Source: Actinosynnema sp040640215 (GTDB lineage: Bacteria; Actinomycetota; Actinomycetes; Mycobacteriales; Pseudonocardiaceae). Taken from it: DNA of 64,000 nucleotides. Every line of letters begins with the position of its first letter. The stretch's first letter is position 1. The notes under the pieces are model-generated. The model did no database searches. It was given only the letters and a program-made list of their open reading frames with translations, and was not told the DNA's origin. Location: the NCBI RefSeq assembly GCF_040640215.1, contig NZ_JBFABG010000013.1, positions 150,018-214,017 on the forward strand, written 5' to 3'. Positions 1-8,388 of this stretch are shown here, piece by piece. Position numbers and translations under genes: made by a program.

Positions 1-652
1 CGTCGGTGCGCAGGTTGCCGAAGTGCCCGTCCATGTGCAGCAGCTCGCGACCGCGCAGGAACGTCGTGATCAGCGCGAACTGCCGCTCGACCGAGGCGGC
101 CTTGCCCACGGGGTCCTCGCGCAGCCAGTCCGCCAGCGCGAGCGGGACGTACTCGCTGAACAGCACGAGGCTGGACGACGCGGCCACCAGGGCTTCGAGG
201 CGCGCGCGCACGGCCGGGGAGCCGCCCAGGGCGGCGGTGACCGCGTCGACGTCGGCGTGCTCGGCCGCGACCGGCGCACGGCCGGGCAGCACCCGCCAGT
301 GGTGGAGCAGCGGGAACGACCGCGTCTCGCCGGCCAGGACGGCGTCCGTGACGAGCTGGTTCGCGGCCAGTTCGCGCCACGCGGTGAACCCCGGGCTGAC
401 GATGCCGTACTGGCAGGACACCGGCAGGTCGAACAGGTTCGCGGTGGAGCCCGGGTGGGCCAGTTCCACCTCGGTCAGCGGGATGCGCTTGACGAACACC
501 GGCACGCCGTCGACGTCCAGCACCGCCGAGCCGCCGCCCACCCCCGTGCCCTGGGCCCGGCCCGCGTCCACGAGGGCGGCGAGCTCGATGTCACCGCGGG
601 AAGCCAGGTAGGCCGAGAGCCGCCGGTGGCGGGCGTTCCTGGCAGTCGTCAT
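1..652 (-). CDS. Protein-kinase-like phosphotransferase (C-terminus cut by window edge)
   Basis: About 217 residues are visible, starting at the ATG at 652 and running off the left end. The N-terminal half has a glycine-rich stretch (GTGVGGGSAV, residues about 35-44) followed by VFVKRI, which resembles the nucleotide loop and lysine of a protein kinase. Near the window edge is HMDGHFGN, which fits the HxDxxxxN catalytic loop of eukaryote-type or aminoglycoside-type kinases. It is therefore probably an ATP-dependent kinase or phosphotransferase; the substrate cannot be told. It is transcribed away from the clpP pair, so the DNA at 653-853 holds divergent promoters. The kinase fold is a motif reading only. 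Confidence 0.6.
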   Translation of the reverse strand, partial: MTTARNARHRRLSAYLASRGDIELAALVDAGRAQGTGVGGGSAVLDVDGVPVFVKRIPLTEVELAHPGSTANLFDLPVSCQYGIVSPGFTAWRELAANQLVTDAVLAGETRSFPLLHHWRVLPGRAPVAAEHADVDAVTAALGGSPAVRARLEALVAASSSLVLFSEYVPLALADWLREDPVGKAASVERQFALITTFLRGRELLHMDGHFGNLRTD

Positions 653-755
653 GACTCCACTGTGCCGGACCGGTTCAGCGGCGGGCAACGGGCCGCCGCG
701 CGGGACCGGAGCACGCCGACCGGACGCGGCGGTTCTGTCCACAGTGGACCGGCCA

Positions 756-805
756 CGTCCGCCGCGGGCTGATCTGCTCACGTCCGCCGTGGGCTGATCT
801 GCTCA
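756..805. repeat. Tandem 25-bp repeat in the clpP promoter region
   Basis: Two head-to-tail 25-bp units (756-780 and 781-805) differ at one position (C/T at the tenth base). Each contains GGGCTGATCTGCTCA. They lie 49 bp before the first clpP start, where a regulator site or promoter duplication would be expected. The role as an operator is inference. Confidence 0.7.
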
Positions 806-853
806 CAGCGGAGCCGGCGGCGAACGGCGGCGCGGGGGCGGCATGGTCGGGGC

Positions 854-1480
854 ATGACGAACCACGAGAGGCCACCGCTGTTCGACCACCGGCTCCGCGA
901 GCGATTCCTCGGCCAGCGGGTGCTGGTCCTCGACGGCGTGCTCGACGACGACAACGGGACGGTGCTCGCCACCCAGATGCTGTCCCTCGCCGGCGAGGAC
1001 CCGACCAAGGACATCGCGCTGTGGATCCACTCCCCGGGCGGCTCGGTCCCGTCCATGCTGGCCATCCGCGACGTGATGCGCCTCGTGCCGTGCGACGTGG
1101 CGACGCTCGCCCTCGGGCTGGCGTGCAGCGCGGGGCAGTTCCTGCTGTCCGCCGGCACGCCGGGCAAGCGCTTCGCCCTCCCCCACGCCCGCATCCTGAT
1201 GCACCAGGGATCGGCGGGGATCGGCGGCTCCGCGGTCGAGGTGGAGGTGCAGGCCGACGACCTGCGGCACACCCGGGACACGGTGCTCGCGCTCACCGCG
1301 CGGGACACCGGCCAACCCGTCGACCGGATCTTCACCGATTCCCTGCACGACCGCTGGTTCACCACCGAGCAGGCACTGGCCTACGGGTTCATCGACCACG
1401 TCGTCGAGGACCTGGACCAAGTGGTGCCCGTGCGCCGGCACGAACTGGGGCTCGGCCAACGGGCGGGAGCACGCGCATGA
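854..1480 (+). CDS. clpP: ClpP-family serine protease subunit (catalytically complete)
   Basis: This 208-residue protein has the length and layout of a ClpP proteolytic subunit, which forms a two-ring chamber and degrades proteins unfolded by Clp ATPases in the cytoplasm. The triad is present: Ser92 in GLACSAGQF, His117 in LMHQG and Asp162 in IFTDSLHDRW. The substrate-strand motif is HSPGG. The start ATG at 854 follows a G-rich stretch. Its stop overlaps the start of a second clpP gene by four bases, so the two are translationally coupled. The pair resembles the accessory ClpP3/ClpP4 operon of Streptomyces rather than the housekeeping ClpP1/ClpP2 pair; that assignment is inference from the neighbouring regulator. 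Confidence 0.92.
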   Translation: MTNHERPPLFDHRLRERFLGQRVLVLDGVLDDDNGTVLATQMLSLAGEDPTKDIALWIHSPGGSVPSMLAIRDVMRLVPCDVATLALGLACSAGQFLLSAGTPGKRFALPHARILMHQGSAGIGGSAVEVEVQADDLRHTRDTVLALTARDTGQPVDRIFTDSLHDRWFTTEQALAYGFIDHVVEDLDQVVPVRRHELGLGQRAGARA

Positions 1481-2067
1481 GCACCTACACCATCCCCAAC
1501 GTCATCACGCGCGGCGTGGGCGGCGAGCGGATCATGGACGTCTACTCGCACCTGCTCGCGGAGCGGATCGTCTACCTCGGCACCGCGATCGACTCCGGCG
1601 TGGCCAACGCGGTGATCGCCCAGTTGCTGCACCTGGAGGCGGACAACCCGGAGCGCGAGATCAGCCTCTACATCAACTGCGAGGGCGGCGACCCGTCCGC
1701 GATGCTCGCGCTGTACGACACCATGCGCTTCATCAAGGCACCGGTGGCGACGACGTGCGTCGGCCAGGCGGTCGCGGCCGGCGCGGTGCTGCTGGCCGCC
1801 GGCCGGGCCGGGTACCGCTTCGTGCTGCCCCACACCCGCGTGGTGCTCCACCAGCCGGCCGCGCAGGGCCGGGGCACCATCCCGGACCTGATCCTGCGGG
1901 CCGACGAGGTGGTGCGGGTGCGCACCCAGCTCGAAGAGATCCTCTCGACGCACACCGGCCACGACGTCGCGGAACTGCGGCACGACACCGACCGCGACCG
2001 CGTGTTCGACGCGCGCGGCGCGGTCACCTACGGGCTGGCGGACCACGTCCTCGACCAGCGCGCCTGA
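1477..2067 (+). CDS. ClpP-like subunit with catalytic Ser replaced by Ala
   Basis: This 196-residue ClpP paralogue starts at the ATG at 1477 inside the stop of the upstream clpP. The fold signature is clear (LLHLEADNP, LYIN, VLLAAGRAGYR, LPHTRVVLHQP, RHDTDRDRVF). However, the segment that reads GQAAS in active ClpP2-type subunits reads GQAVA here, so residue 100 is Ala instead of the nucleophile. The usual NSPGG strand is also changed to NCEGGD. The His and Asp of the triad remain. It should therefore be a structural or regulatory ring partner with little activity of its own, comparable in principle to ClpR subunits. Sequence error seems unlikely because the frame is intact and the surrounding residues are conserved. 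Confidence 0.9.
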   Translation: MSTYTIPNVITRGVGGERIMDVYSHLLAERIVYLGTAIDSGVANAVIAQLLHLEADNPEREISLYINCEGGDPSAMLALYDTMRFIKAPVATTCVGQAVAAGAVLLAAGRAGYRFVLPHTRVVLHQPAAQGRGTIPDLILRADEVVRVRTQLEEILSTHTGHDVAELRHDTDRDRVFDARGAVTYGLADHVLDQRA

Positions 2068-2082
2068 AAGCGCGCTCAGGCG
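2061..2082. terminator. Small bidirectional hairpin between converging genes
   Basis: CGCCTGA (2061-2067) pairs with TCAGGCG (2076-2082) around an 8-base loop. The stem contains the stop codons of both converging genes. There is no T-run, as is common in actinomycetes. Confidence 0.4.
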
Positions 2083-2411
2083 GCCATGAGCACGGGTCCC
2101 CCGGGTCGGCGACCGGCCCTCGGACCCGTGCCCGGACGCTGCCCGAGGTCACCGGCGATGCCGACGAGCAGGCCGAGCAGGTCGACGCCGAGCGCGCCGG
2201 CGACCGCCGCGATCATCTCGCTCGACGGCTCCTTGCGCCCGCGCTCGATCTCGGACAGGTACTGCGGCGAGATCCCGGCCCGCTCGGCGACGTCGACCAG
2301 CCGGCCGCCCCGCTCCTCCCGGGCGGCGCGCAGGCTGCGGCCGAGCACCTCGCGCCACAGCGGCTCGGGCTCGGCCGCGCGGCCCCGGGAGAAGGGGAGG
2401 ATCTCTGCCAT
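2076..2411 (-). CDS. XRE-family regulator, PopR/ClgR-like
   Basis: The 111-residue protein has a helix-turn-helix of the XRE type at about residues 27-81 (LVDVAERAGISPQYLSEIER, then RKEPSSE), closely resembling ClgR and PopR, activators of clp genes in actinobacteria. The start at 2411 is chosen because GGCAGG lies 9 bases upstream; an ATG at 2420 would leave no spacer. The protein ends in Met-Ala-Ala. In Streptomyces, PopR and ClgR end in Ala-Ala and are themselves destroyed by ClpP1P2, which makes clp expression self-limiting. Convergent placement against the clpP pair supports a PopR-like role, but orthology is inferred. Confidence 0.85.
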   Translation of the reverse strand: MAEILPFSRGRAAEPEPLWREVLGRSLRAAREERGGRLVDVAERAGISPQYLSEIERGRKEPSSEMIAAVAGALGVDLLGLLVGIAGDLGQRPGTGPRAGRRPGGPVLMAA

Positions 2412-2591
2412 GCGGGTCATCCTGCCACCGGCCACCCGGCCGTCCGCAGCGGTTCCGCTCGCAGCGGAACGACGGCCCTGCCGGGCGGGCACTGTCGGTG
2501 ACAGGCCGGCCACCGTGATCCACCGAGCGCGGGACGGCCGACCGGAGGGGTGGTCCTGTCACGCGTGGGCGTGTCCAGCGCCGTCACGGAC

Positions 2592-2606
2592 GGTGTTCCC
2601 AACACC
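2592..2606. promoter_or_regulatory. Palindrome upstream of catalase
   Basis: GGTGTT-CCC-AACACC is a perfect 6+6 inverted repeat 78 bp before the catalase start. It could be the binding site of a redox or stress regulator. No specific regulator is recognised, and no clear promoter hexamers were identified. Confidence 0.35.
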
Positions 2607-2683
2607 ATCCAGATGAAGAGTGAAGACCGGTGTAGACGGCCGTTTGCCGGGTAGCCGACAGACAGGTGACCCGAGGAGACCTA

Positions 2684-4924
2684 GTGGAATCGAAGAAACC
2701 CGCAAAGATCGTGAAGAACGCTTTGGAGAAGGCTGTCGAGAAGGTGACCGACCTGGTGACCCCGGACGTGCCCGGGGCCCCGTCGAGTGAGCCGCCCAGC
2801 GTCACCGAGCCGACCGAGCCGCGGGAGCCCCTCCCTCCGAAGCCCGACCAGGACGCGCCCGAGACGGTGAGCCCGACCGGAGCGCCGACCGGCGCTCCCA
2901 AGGTGGCCAACAGCCAGCAGGGTGCGTTCCTCACCACCGCGCAGGGGGTGCGGCTGTACGACACCGACCACTCGCTCAAGGCGGGCGAGCGCGGTCCGAC
3001 CTTGTTGCAGGACCACCACCTGCGCGAGAAGATCATGCACTTCGACCACGAGCGCATCCCGGAGCGGGTGGTGCACGCGCGCGGCGCGGGCGTGCACGGG
3101 GTGTTCGTGGGCTACGGCTCGGCGGAGAGCGTGTGCAAGGCCGGGTTCCTCGCCGAGGGCAAGACCACGCCGGTCTTCGTCCGGTTCTCCACGGTCGTGG
3201 GGTCGCGCGGCTCGGCGGACACGGTGCGGGACACCCGTGGGTTCGCCACGAAGTTCTACACCGACGAGGGCACGTTCGACCTGGTGGGCAACAACATCCC
3301 GGTCTTCTTCATCCAGGACGGCATCAAGTTCCCGGACATCATCCACGCCGCGAAGCCGCACCCGGACCGCGAGATCCCGCAGGCGCAGAGCGCGCACGAC
3401 ACGTTCTGGGACTTCGTCTCCCTGCACACCGAGGCCACGCACCACGTGCTGTGGCACATGTCCGACCGGGGCGTGCCGCGCTCCTACCGGACCATGGAGG
3501 GCTTCGGCGTCCACACGTTCCGGCTGGTCAACGAAGCGGGCGAGACGTCGCTGGTGAAGTTCCACTGGAAGCCGCAGCTCGGCGTGCACTCCCTGCTGTG
3601 GGAGGAAGCGCAGCTCATCAACGGCGTCGACCCGGACTTCCACCGCCGCGACCTGTTCGACGCGATCGAGTCCGGCGCGTTCCCGCAGTGGGAGCTGGGC
3701 ATCCAGGTGTTCCCGGACACGCCCGAGCAGACGTTCGAGGGCATCGACCTGCTCGACTCGACCAAGATCGTGCCCGAGGAGCTCGCCCCCGTGCAGCCGA
3801 TCGGGATGATGACGCTCAACCGCAACCCCACCAACTACTTCGCCGAGGTCGAGCAGGTCGCGTTCCACACCGGGCACCTGGTGCCGGGCATCGACGTGAC
3901 CGACGACCCGCTGCTGCACGCCCGCCTGTTCTCCTACCTCGACACGCAGCTCACCCGCCTGGGGGGCCCGAACTTCCACCAGATCCCGATCAACCGGCCC
4001 CACGCGCCGGTCAACGACATGCTGCGCGACGGGTTCCACCAGCACGCGGTGCACGGTGGTGTCGCGCCGTACAAGCCGAACTCCCTCGACGGCGGCTGCC
4101 CGTTCCACGCCGGTGCCGCCGACAAGGCGTTCGTCGAGGTGCCGCAACGGGTCGCGGAGTCCGCCAAGGTCCGGCGGGCGGCGGCGTCGTTCGACGACCA
4201 CTTCACCCAGCCCCGGCTGTTCTTCCGCAGCCTGAGCCCGGTGGAGCAGGAACACGTGATCCGGGCGTTCACCTTCGAGCTGGGCAAGTGCTACGAGCAG
4301 GCGATCAAGGAGCGCGAGCTCCTCGTGCTCGCGCGGGTCGACGAACGCCTGTGCGCCGAGGTCGCCGCCGGACTGGGGCTGCCCGTGCCCGAGGTCCAGG
4401 AGCTGCCGGACGTCGAGCCGAGCCCGGCGCTGTCCCAGCTCGGGCAGACCTGGCCGCTGGCCGGACGACTGGTGGGCATCGTCGTTGACGCGGACGACGA
4501 GGACGGGCTCGACGGCGTGCGCACGGCCAAGCTCGCCCTCCAGGCGGCCGGCATCGTGCCGCTGATCATCGCGAGCCGGGGCGGTGACCTCGCCCACGGT
4601 CTCGTGGCCCAGCGGACGTTCCTGACCGCGCGCTCGGTCGAGTTCGACGCGCTGCTGGTGGCCGCCGCTCCCCCGCCGGCCCCCGACGCCCTGCCCGTGC
4701 GGGACGAGAAGGCGGGTGCGGGCGCGTCACCGGTCGACCCGCGCGTCGACCTGCTGGTCGCCGAGACCTACCGGCACGCCAAGGCGATCGGCGCGTGGGG
4801 TGCCGGTACGGCGGTGGTCGGCACGGGGCCCGGCGTGGTGACCGGCGAGCCGAGCGAGGTCGTGGAGCAACTGCTGGCCCTGATGGGCGAGCACCGCGTG
4901 TGGGCCAGGCTCACGCGCGCGTAG
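2684..4924 (+). CDS. katE: Large-subunit catalase (HPII/KatE type)
   Basis: This 746-residue enzyme converts hydrogen peroxide to water and oxygen. The GTG at 2684 is chosen over an upstream in-frame GTG because GAGGAG lies 5 bases before it. A charged Pro-rich extension (about residues 1-65) precedes the catalase core. His138 in ARGAGVHG is the distal histidine, the Asn pair 203/204 lies in LVGNN, and Tyr418 in RLFSYLDTQ is the expected proximal haem ligand. After about residue 590 comes a flavodoxin or DJ-1-like domain (GRLVGIVVDADDEDG onward) that only large-subunit catalases carry. The length matches the family. It stands alone with its own promoter region, typical of stress or stationary-phase control. 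Confidence 0.96.
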   Translation: MESKKPAKIVKNALEKAVEKVTDLVTPDVPGAPSSEPPSVTEPTEPREPLPPKPDQDAPETVSPTGAPTGAPKVANSQQGAFLTTAQGVRLYDTDHSLKAGERGPTLLQDHHLREKIMHFDHERIPERVVHARGAGVHGVFVGYGSAESVCKAGFLAEGKTTPVFVRFSTVVGSRGSADTVRDTRGFATKFYTDEGTFDLVGNNIPVFFIQDGIKFPDIIHAAKPHPDREIPQAQSAHDTFWDFVSLHTEATHHVLWHMSDRGVPRSYRTMEGFGVHTFRLVNEAGETSLVKFHWKPQLGVHSLLWEEAQLINGVDPDFHRRDLFDAIESGAFPQWELGIQVFPDTPEQTFEGIDLLDSTKIVPEELAPVQPIGMMTLNRNPTNYFAEVEQVAFHTGHLVPGIDVTDDPLLHARLFSYLDTQLTRLGGPNFHQIPINRPHAPVNDMLRDGFHQHAVHGGVAPYKPNSLDGGCPFHAGAADKAFVEVPQRVAESAKVRRAAASFDDHFTQPRLFFRSLSPVEQEHVIRAFTFELGKCYEQAIKERELLVLARVDERLCAEVAAGLGLPVPEVQELPDVEPSPALSQLGQTWPLAGRLVGIVVDADDEDGLDGVRTAKLALQAAGIVPLIIASRGGDLAHGLVAQRTFLTARSVEFDALLVAAAPPPAPDALPVRDEKAGAGASPVDPRVDLLVAETYRHAKAIGAWGAGTAVVGTGPGVVTGEPSEVVEQLLALMGEHRVWARLTRA

Positions 4925-5049
4925 CCGAACAACCGGAAGATGGCCGCCAGGACCGGATTCGGGACTGGGGCGGGTGAGGACCACGGTCGCGTCACCCCGC
5001 CCCGCAGCCCGGGTCCGGTCCTGGCGCGTCGTGGAGGGGAAGAGGATCG

Positions 5050-6027
5050 ATGCCGAAACCGTTGTCGGAGCAGGTCGTCGTCGTGGTCGGTGCGTCGTCG
5101 GGCATCGGCCGGGTCACCGCCCTCCGGTTCGCCGCACGCGGAGCGCGGGTGGTGTGCGCGGCGCGGAACGCCCAGGCGTTGGACGCCGTGGTGGCCGAGA
5201 TCGGGGACCGCGCCGTCGCCGTGCCGACGGACATCGCCGACGAGACCGCCGTCCGGGCACTGGTCCGCGCGGCCGAGGAGCGGTTCGGGCGGATCGACAC
5301 GTGGGTCACCGCAGCGGGTGTGGGCGTCGTCGGCCGGGTCGAGGACGTACCGGCGGCGGAGTTCGACCGGGTCATGCGGGTGAACTTCCTGGGTCACGTC
5401 CACGCCGTGCAGGCCGTCCTGCCCGCGTTGCGCCGAGCGGGCGGCGGGGCGATCATCGGCATCGCCTCCATCGAAGGCGTGCGGTCCGTGCCGTGGCAGG
5501 CCCCTTACGCGGCGAGCAAGTTCGCGCTGCGCGCGCTCTACGACAGCCTGCGGGTCGAGCTGGCCCAGTCCGGTGACCCGATCAAGGTGACCACGATCAT
5601 GCCCGCCGCGATCGACACCCCGTTCTTCGAGCACTCCCGCACCCACCTCGGCGAGCTGCCCCGACCCCTGCCGCCGGTGTACGCGCCCGAACTCGTCGCG
5701 GACGCCGTGGTGACGGCCGCCGAGCACCCCCGGCGGGAGGTGCCGGTCGGTGGCTCGACGGCCGCGTTCTTCCTGGGACAGCGCCTGTTCCCCGCGATGA
5801 CCGACGCCTTGCTGTCGGTGCGCGGGCTGGCCGCCTACGTCTCGCGCAAGAGCGGTCCGGACAACGGCGTGGACAACCTCGACAGGACGGTGGAGGGACC
5901 GGGCCGCGTCTCGGGTTCCTACCCTGGCCGGGTCATCGGCCGCAGCCCGTTCACCGTGCTCGCGTCCCGCATTCCCCGGCCGGGTGAACTGCTCACCGCC
6001 GCAGTGGCCCGCCTCAACCGGAGGTGA
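5050..6027 (+). CDS. SDR family oxidoreductase
   Basis: The 325-residue protein is a classical short-chain dehydrogenase with an extra tail. The cofactor loop is GASSGIG at about residues 14-20, the catalytic serine lies in IIGIASIEG, and the active-site pair is YAASK. The catalytic domain ends near residue 250; a further 75 residues (RGLAAYVSRKSGPDN onward) have no recognised motif. GGAGGGGAAGAGG just before the ATG is a strong ribosome site. The substrate is unknown. The following zinc alcohol dehydrogenase converges on it from the other strand. Confidence 0.9.
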   Translation: MPKPLSEQVVVVVGASSGIGRVTALRFAARGARVVCAARNAQALDAVVAEIGDRAVAVPTDIADETAVRALVRAAEERFGRIDTWVTAAGVGVVGRVEDVPAAEFDRVMRVNFLGHVHAVQAVLPALRRAGGGAIIGIASIEGVRSVPWQAPYAASKFALRALYDSLRVELAQSGDPIKVTTIMPAAIDTPFFEHSRTHLGELPRPLPPVYAPELVADAVVTAAEHPRREVPVGGSTAAFFLGQRLFPAMTDALLSVRGLAAYVSRKSGPDNGVDNLDRTVEGPGRVSGSYPGRVIGRSPFTVLASRIPRPGELLTAAVARLNRR

Positions 6028-6057
6028 CCACCGCCCGTCGAGGAGTCCGGTGCCGGC

Positions 6058-7236
6058 TCACGGTGTCAGGAGCACCTTCACCGCGTTGTCCCGCTTCTGC
6101 TGGAAGATCTCGTAGGCGTGCGGTGCCTGCGCGAGCGGCAGGTGGTGCGTGGCGAAGTCGTCGGTGCCCAACGGGTCGTCGTCGGTCAGCAGCGGCAGGA
6201 TCTCCGGCACCCACCGCAGCACGTTCGCCTGTCCCATGCGGAACTGGATCTGCTTGTCGAACATCCTCAGCATCGGCAGCGGATCGGCCATGCCGCCGTA
6301 CACACCGGACAGTGAGATGGTGCCGCCACGACGCACGATCTCGATCGCCGATCGCACCGCGTGCAGCCGGTCCACGCCCGCCGTCTTCATGAACCGCGCC
6401 GCGATGGCGTCCGGCAGCAGGCCCACGGCCTGGTGCGCCAGCTTCGCGACCGGCGCGCCGTGCGCCTCCATGCCCACCGCGTCGATCACGGCGTCCGGTC
6501 CGCGTCCGCCGGTCAGGTCGCGGATCTGCTCCACCAGGTGGCTCTCCCGCAGGTCCAGCACCGCCACCCCGCGCGCCCTGGCCCGCGCCATCCGCTCCGG
6601 CACGAAGTCGACCCCGATGACCAGGCCCGCGCCCCGGTGCAGGGCGACCCGCGCCGACATGTCACCGATCGGCCCCAGGCCCAGCACGACGACGCTGGAA
6701 CCCTCCCGCACGTCGGCGTACTCGACCGCCTGCCACGCCGTCGGCAGCACGTCGGACAGGTAGACGAAGCGGTCGTCCGGCGGCCCCTGCGGCACCTTGA
6801 TCGGCAGCGTGTTGCCGAAGGGCACCCGCAGGTACTCCGCCTGTCCACCCGGGACCTGCCCGTACAGCTTGGTGTAGCCGAACAGCGCCGCGCCCGAGCC
6901 CTGCTCGCGCACCTGCGTCGTCTCGCACTGCGATTGCAGTCCCCGGTCGCACATGAAGCACGCGCCGCACGAGACGTTGAACGGCACCACCACCCGGTCG
7001 CCCGGCTTGAGCGCGGTGACCTCCGAGCCGACCTCCTCGACGATGCCCATCGGCTCGTGCCCGAGGATGTCCCCCTCGTCCAGGAACGGCCCCATCACCT
7101 CGTACAGGTGCAGGTCCGAACCGCACACCCCGGTCGACGTGACGCGCACGATCACGTCCGTCGGTTCTTCGAGGATCGGGTCGGGCACGGTGTCCACCCG
7201 GACATCGCGCCGCCCGTGCCAGGTCACAGCCTTCAT
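6058..7236 (-). CDS. Zinc-dependent alcohol dehydrogenase (formaldehyde/threonine dehydrogenase-like MDR)
   Basis: This 392-residue medium-chain dehydrogenase has the catalytic zinc Cys in TGVCGSDLH, the GHEPMG motif, and a structural zinc cluster with cysteines spaced as SCGACFMCDRGLQSQC. The NAD(P) fold carries GLGPIGDMSARVA. The length and the extended C-terminal insert match the glutathione-independent formaldehyde dehydrogenase-like subfamily common in actinobacteria. Its true substrate is not known. It is a single gene on the minus strand, converging with the SDR gene. Confidence 0.9.
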   Translation of the reverse strand: MKAVTWHGRRDVRVDTVPDPILEEPTDVIVRVTSTGVCGSDLHLYEVMGPFLDEGDILGHEPMGIVEEVGSEVTALKPGDRVVVPFNVSCGACFMCDRGLQSQCETTQVREQGSGAALFGYTKLYGQVPGGQAEYLRVPFGNTLPIKVPQGPPDDRFVYLSDVLPTAWQAVEYADVREGSSVVVLGLGPIGDMSARVALHRGAGLVIGVDFVPERMARARARGVAVLDLRESHLVEQIRDLTGGRGPDAVIDAVGMEAHGAPVAKLAHQAVGLLPDAIAARFMKTAGVDRLHAVRSAIEIVRRGGTISLSGVYGGMADPLPMLRMFDKQIQFRMGQANVLRWVPEILPLLTDDDPLGTDDFATHHLPLAQAPHAYEIFQQKRDNAVKVLLTP

Positions 7237-7368
7237 GTCGCCTCCCGTGGAGTTCCCGTGGAGTTTCGTTCGGGCGAGGGGTACCCGTCTCCCCGTCCTC
7301 GGACACCGTCTACACGGGGCACTGGTCGCGCCGGTCCGCCGACCTGTCCGATACCGAGCCGGGGGCGG

Positions 7369-8388
7369 TCAGGAGGTGACGGCGACGCCCTCCGGGTCGT
7401 CGCCCACGGGCACCGTCGCGACCAGCGCGGGCGCGCCCGCGCTGATGACCGACATCAGGTCAGCCCCGGAGTTGGTGACGTAGACGAAGCTGTCGTCCGG
7501 GCTCGCGGCGGCCCCCTCGGGGGTTTCCGCCACCGGGAGCGCCGGGCCGATCGCGGCACCGGACCGTTCCAGGACCGTGACCGTGTTCGAACCCGAGTTG
7601 GCCACGTGCACCCGACCGCCCGGGGTGACCGCCACGCCGATCGGCGCGTTGCCCACCTTGGTCGTCCGGATGGGCCGGTTGCCCAGGGTGTCGATCACGG
7701 TGACGTCGTCCGAGCCCGTGTTCGCCACGTAGAGGCGGTCGCCCTCGGCGTTGAGCGCGATACCGGCGGGGAAGAGTCCTACGGGGATGGTGGCGATGGT
7801 GCTGTTGGCGTTGGCGTCGATGACGGTCACGCTCTGGCCGCCGTTGTTGGCGACGTAGACGCGGCTGCCGTCCGGGCTCGCCACCGCACCGTGGGGGAAC
7901 CGGCCCACCTCTATGGCCTGGAGCGGCTGGTTCGTCTGGACGTCGATCACGGTGACGGTGCCCGAGCCGTAGTTGGTCACGTAGGCGTAGGTCGGGGTCA
8001 CCGCGACGTCGAACGGGTGCAGTCCGACCGGCACGGTCGCCACCACTTCGAGGCTCCTCGGATTGATCACCGAAACGGTGTCGGACTGCTCATTCGCCAC
8101 GTACACCCCGCCCACGCCCGGTGCCGTGCCCACGCCCACCGGTGTGTCGCCGACCGGAATGGTCGCCACCACTTCGCCCAGCCGCGTGTTGTAGACGGAC
8201 ACGGTATTGCTCCCGCTGTTGGCCACGAACACCTGGACCCGTACCGGCCAGCGCGGCTCGGTCGCGGATGCGGGCGTGGTGCCCATCGTGAGCACCAACG
8301 CCAGCAGCCCCACCCGGGCGATGAATTTTCGCCTGAAAGTGGGAGCGATCGACCCAGAGTAAGTTTCAGGCCCAGCGGACAACCACAT
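7369..8388 (-). CDS. Secreted YVTN beta-propeller repeat protein
   Basis: The 339-residue protein has an N-terminal export signal (FIARVGLLALVLTMGTTPASA) after an Arg-Lys region. The rest is a run of about 40-residue repeats of the type VYVANxGSxTVTVID followed by IPVGxxPxGVAV, which form a beta-propeller (YncE or YVTN type). Such surface propellers mediate binding of proteins or polysaccharides; no catalytic site is visible. An in-frame alternative start lies inside the signal, but the full frame gives the better export sequence. Confidence 0.88.
   Translation of the reverse strand: MWLSAGPETYSGSIAPTFRRKFIARVGLLALVLTMGTTPASATEPRWPVRVQVFVANSGSNTVSVYNTRLGEVVATIPVGDTPVGVGTAPGVGGVYVANEQSDTVSVINPRSLEVVATVPVGLHPFDVAVTPTYAYVTNYGSGTVTVIDVQTNQPLQAIEVGRFPHGAVASPDGSRVYVANNGGQSVTVIDANANSTIATIPVGLFPAGIALNAEGDRLYVANTGSDDVTVIDTLGNRPIRTTKVGNAPIGVAVTPGGRVHVANSGSNTVTVLERSGAAIGPALPVAETPEGAAASPDDSFVYVTNSGADLMSVISAGAPALVATVPVGDDPEGVAVTS

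Noticed and set aside
2681..4597. Long open frame opposite the catalase gene (minus strand)
   Set aside because: Its composition is that of an antisense frame in high-G+C DNA (Arg, Val, Gly, His runs), with no motif and no ribosome site; the catalase on the other strand is certain.
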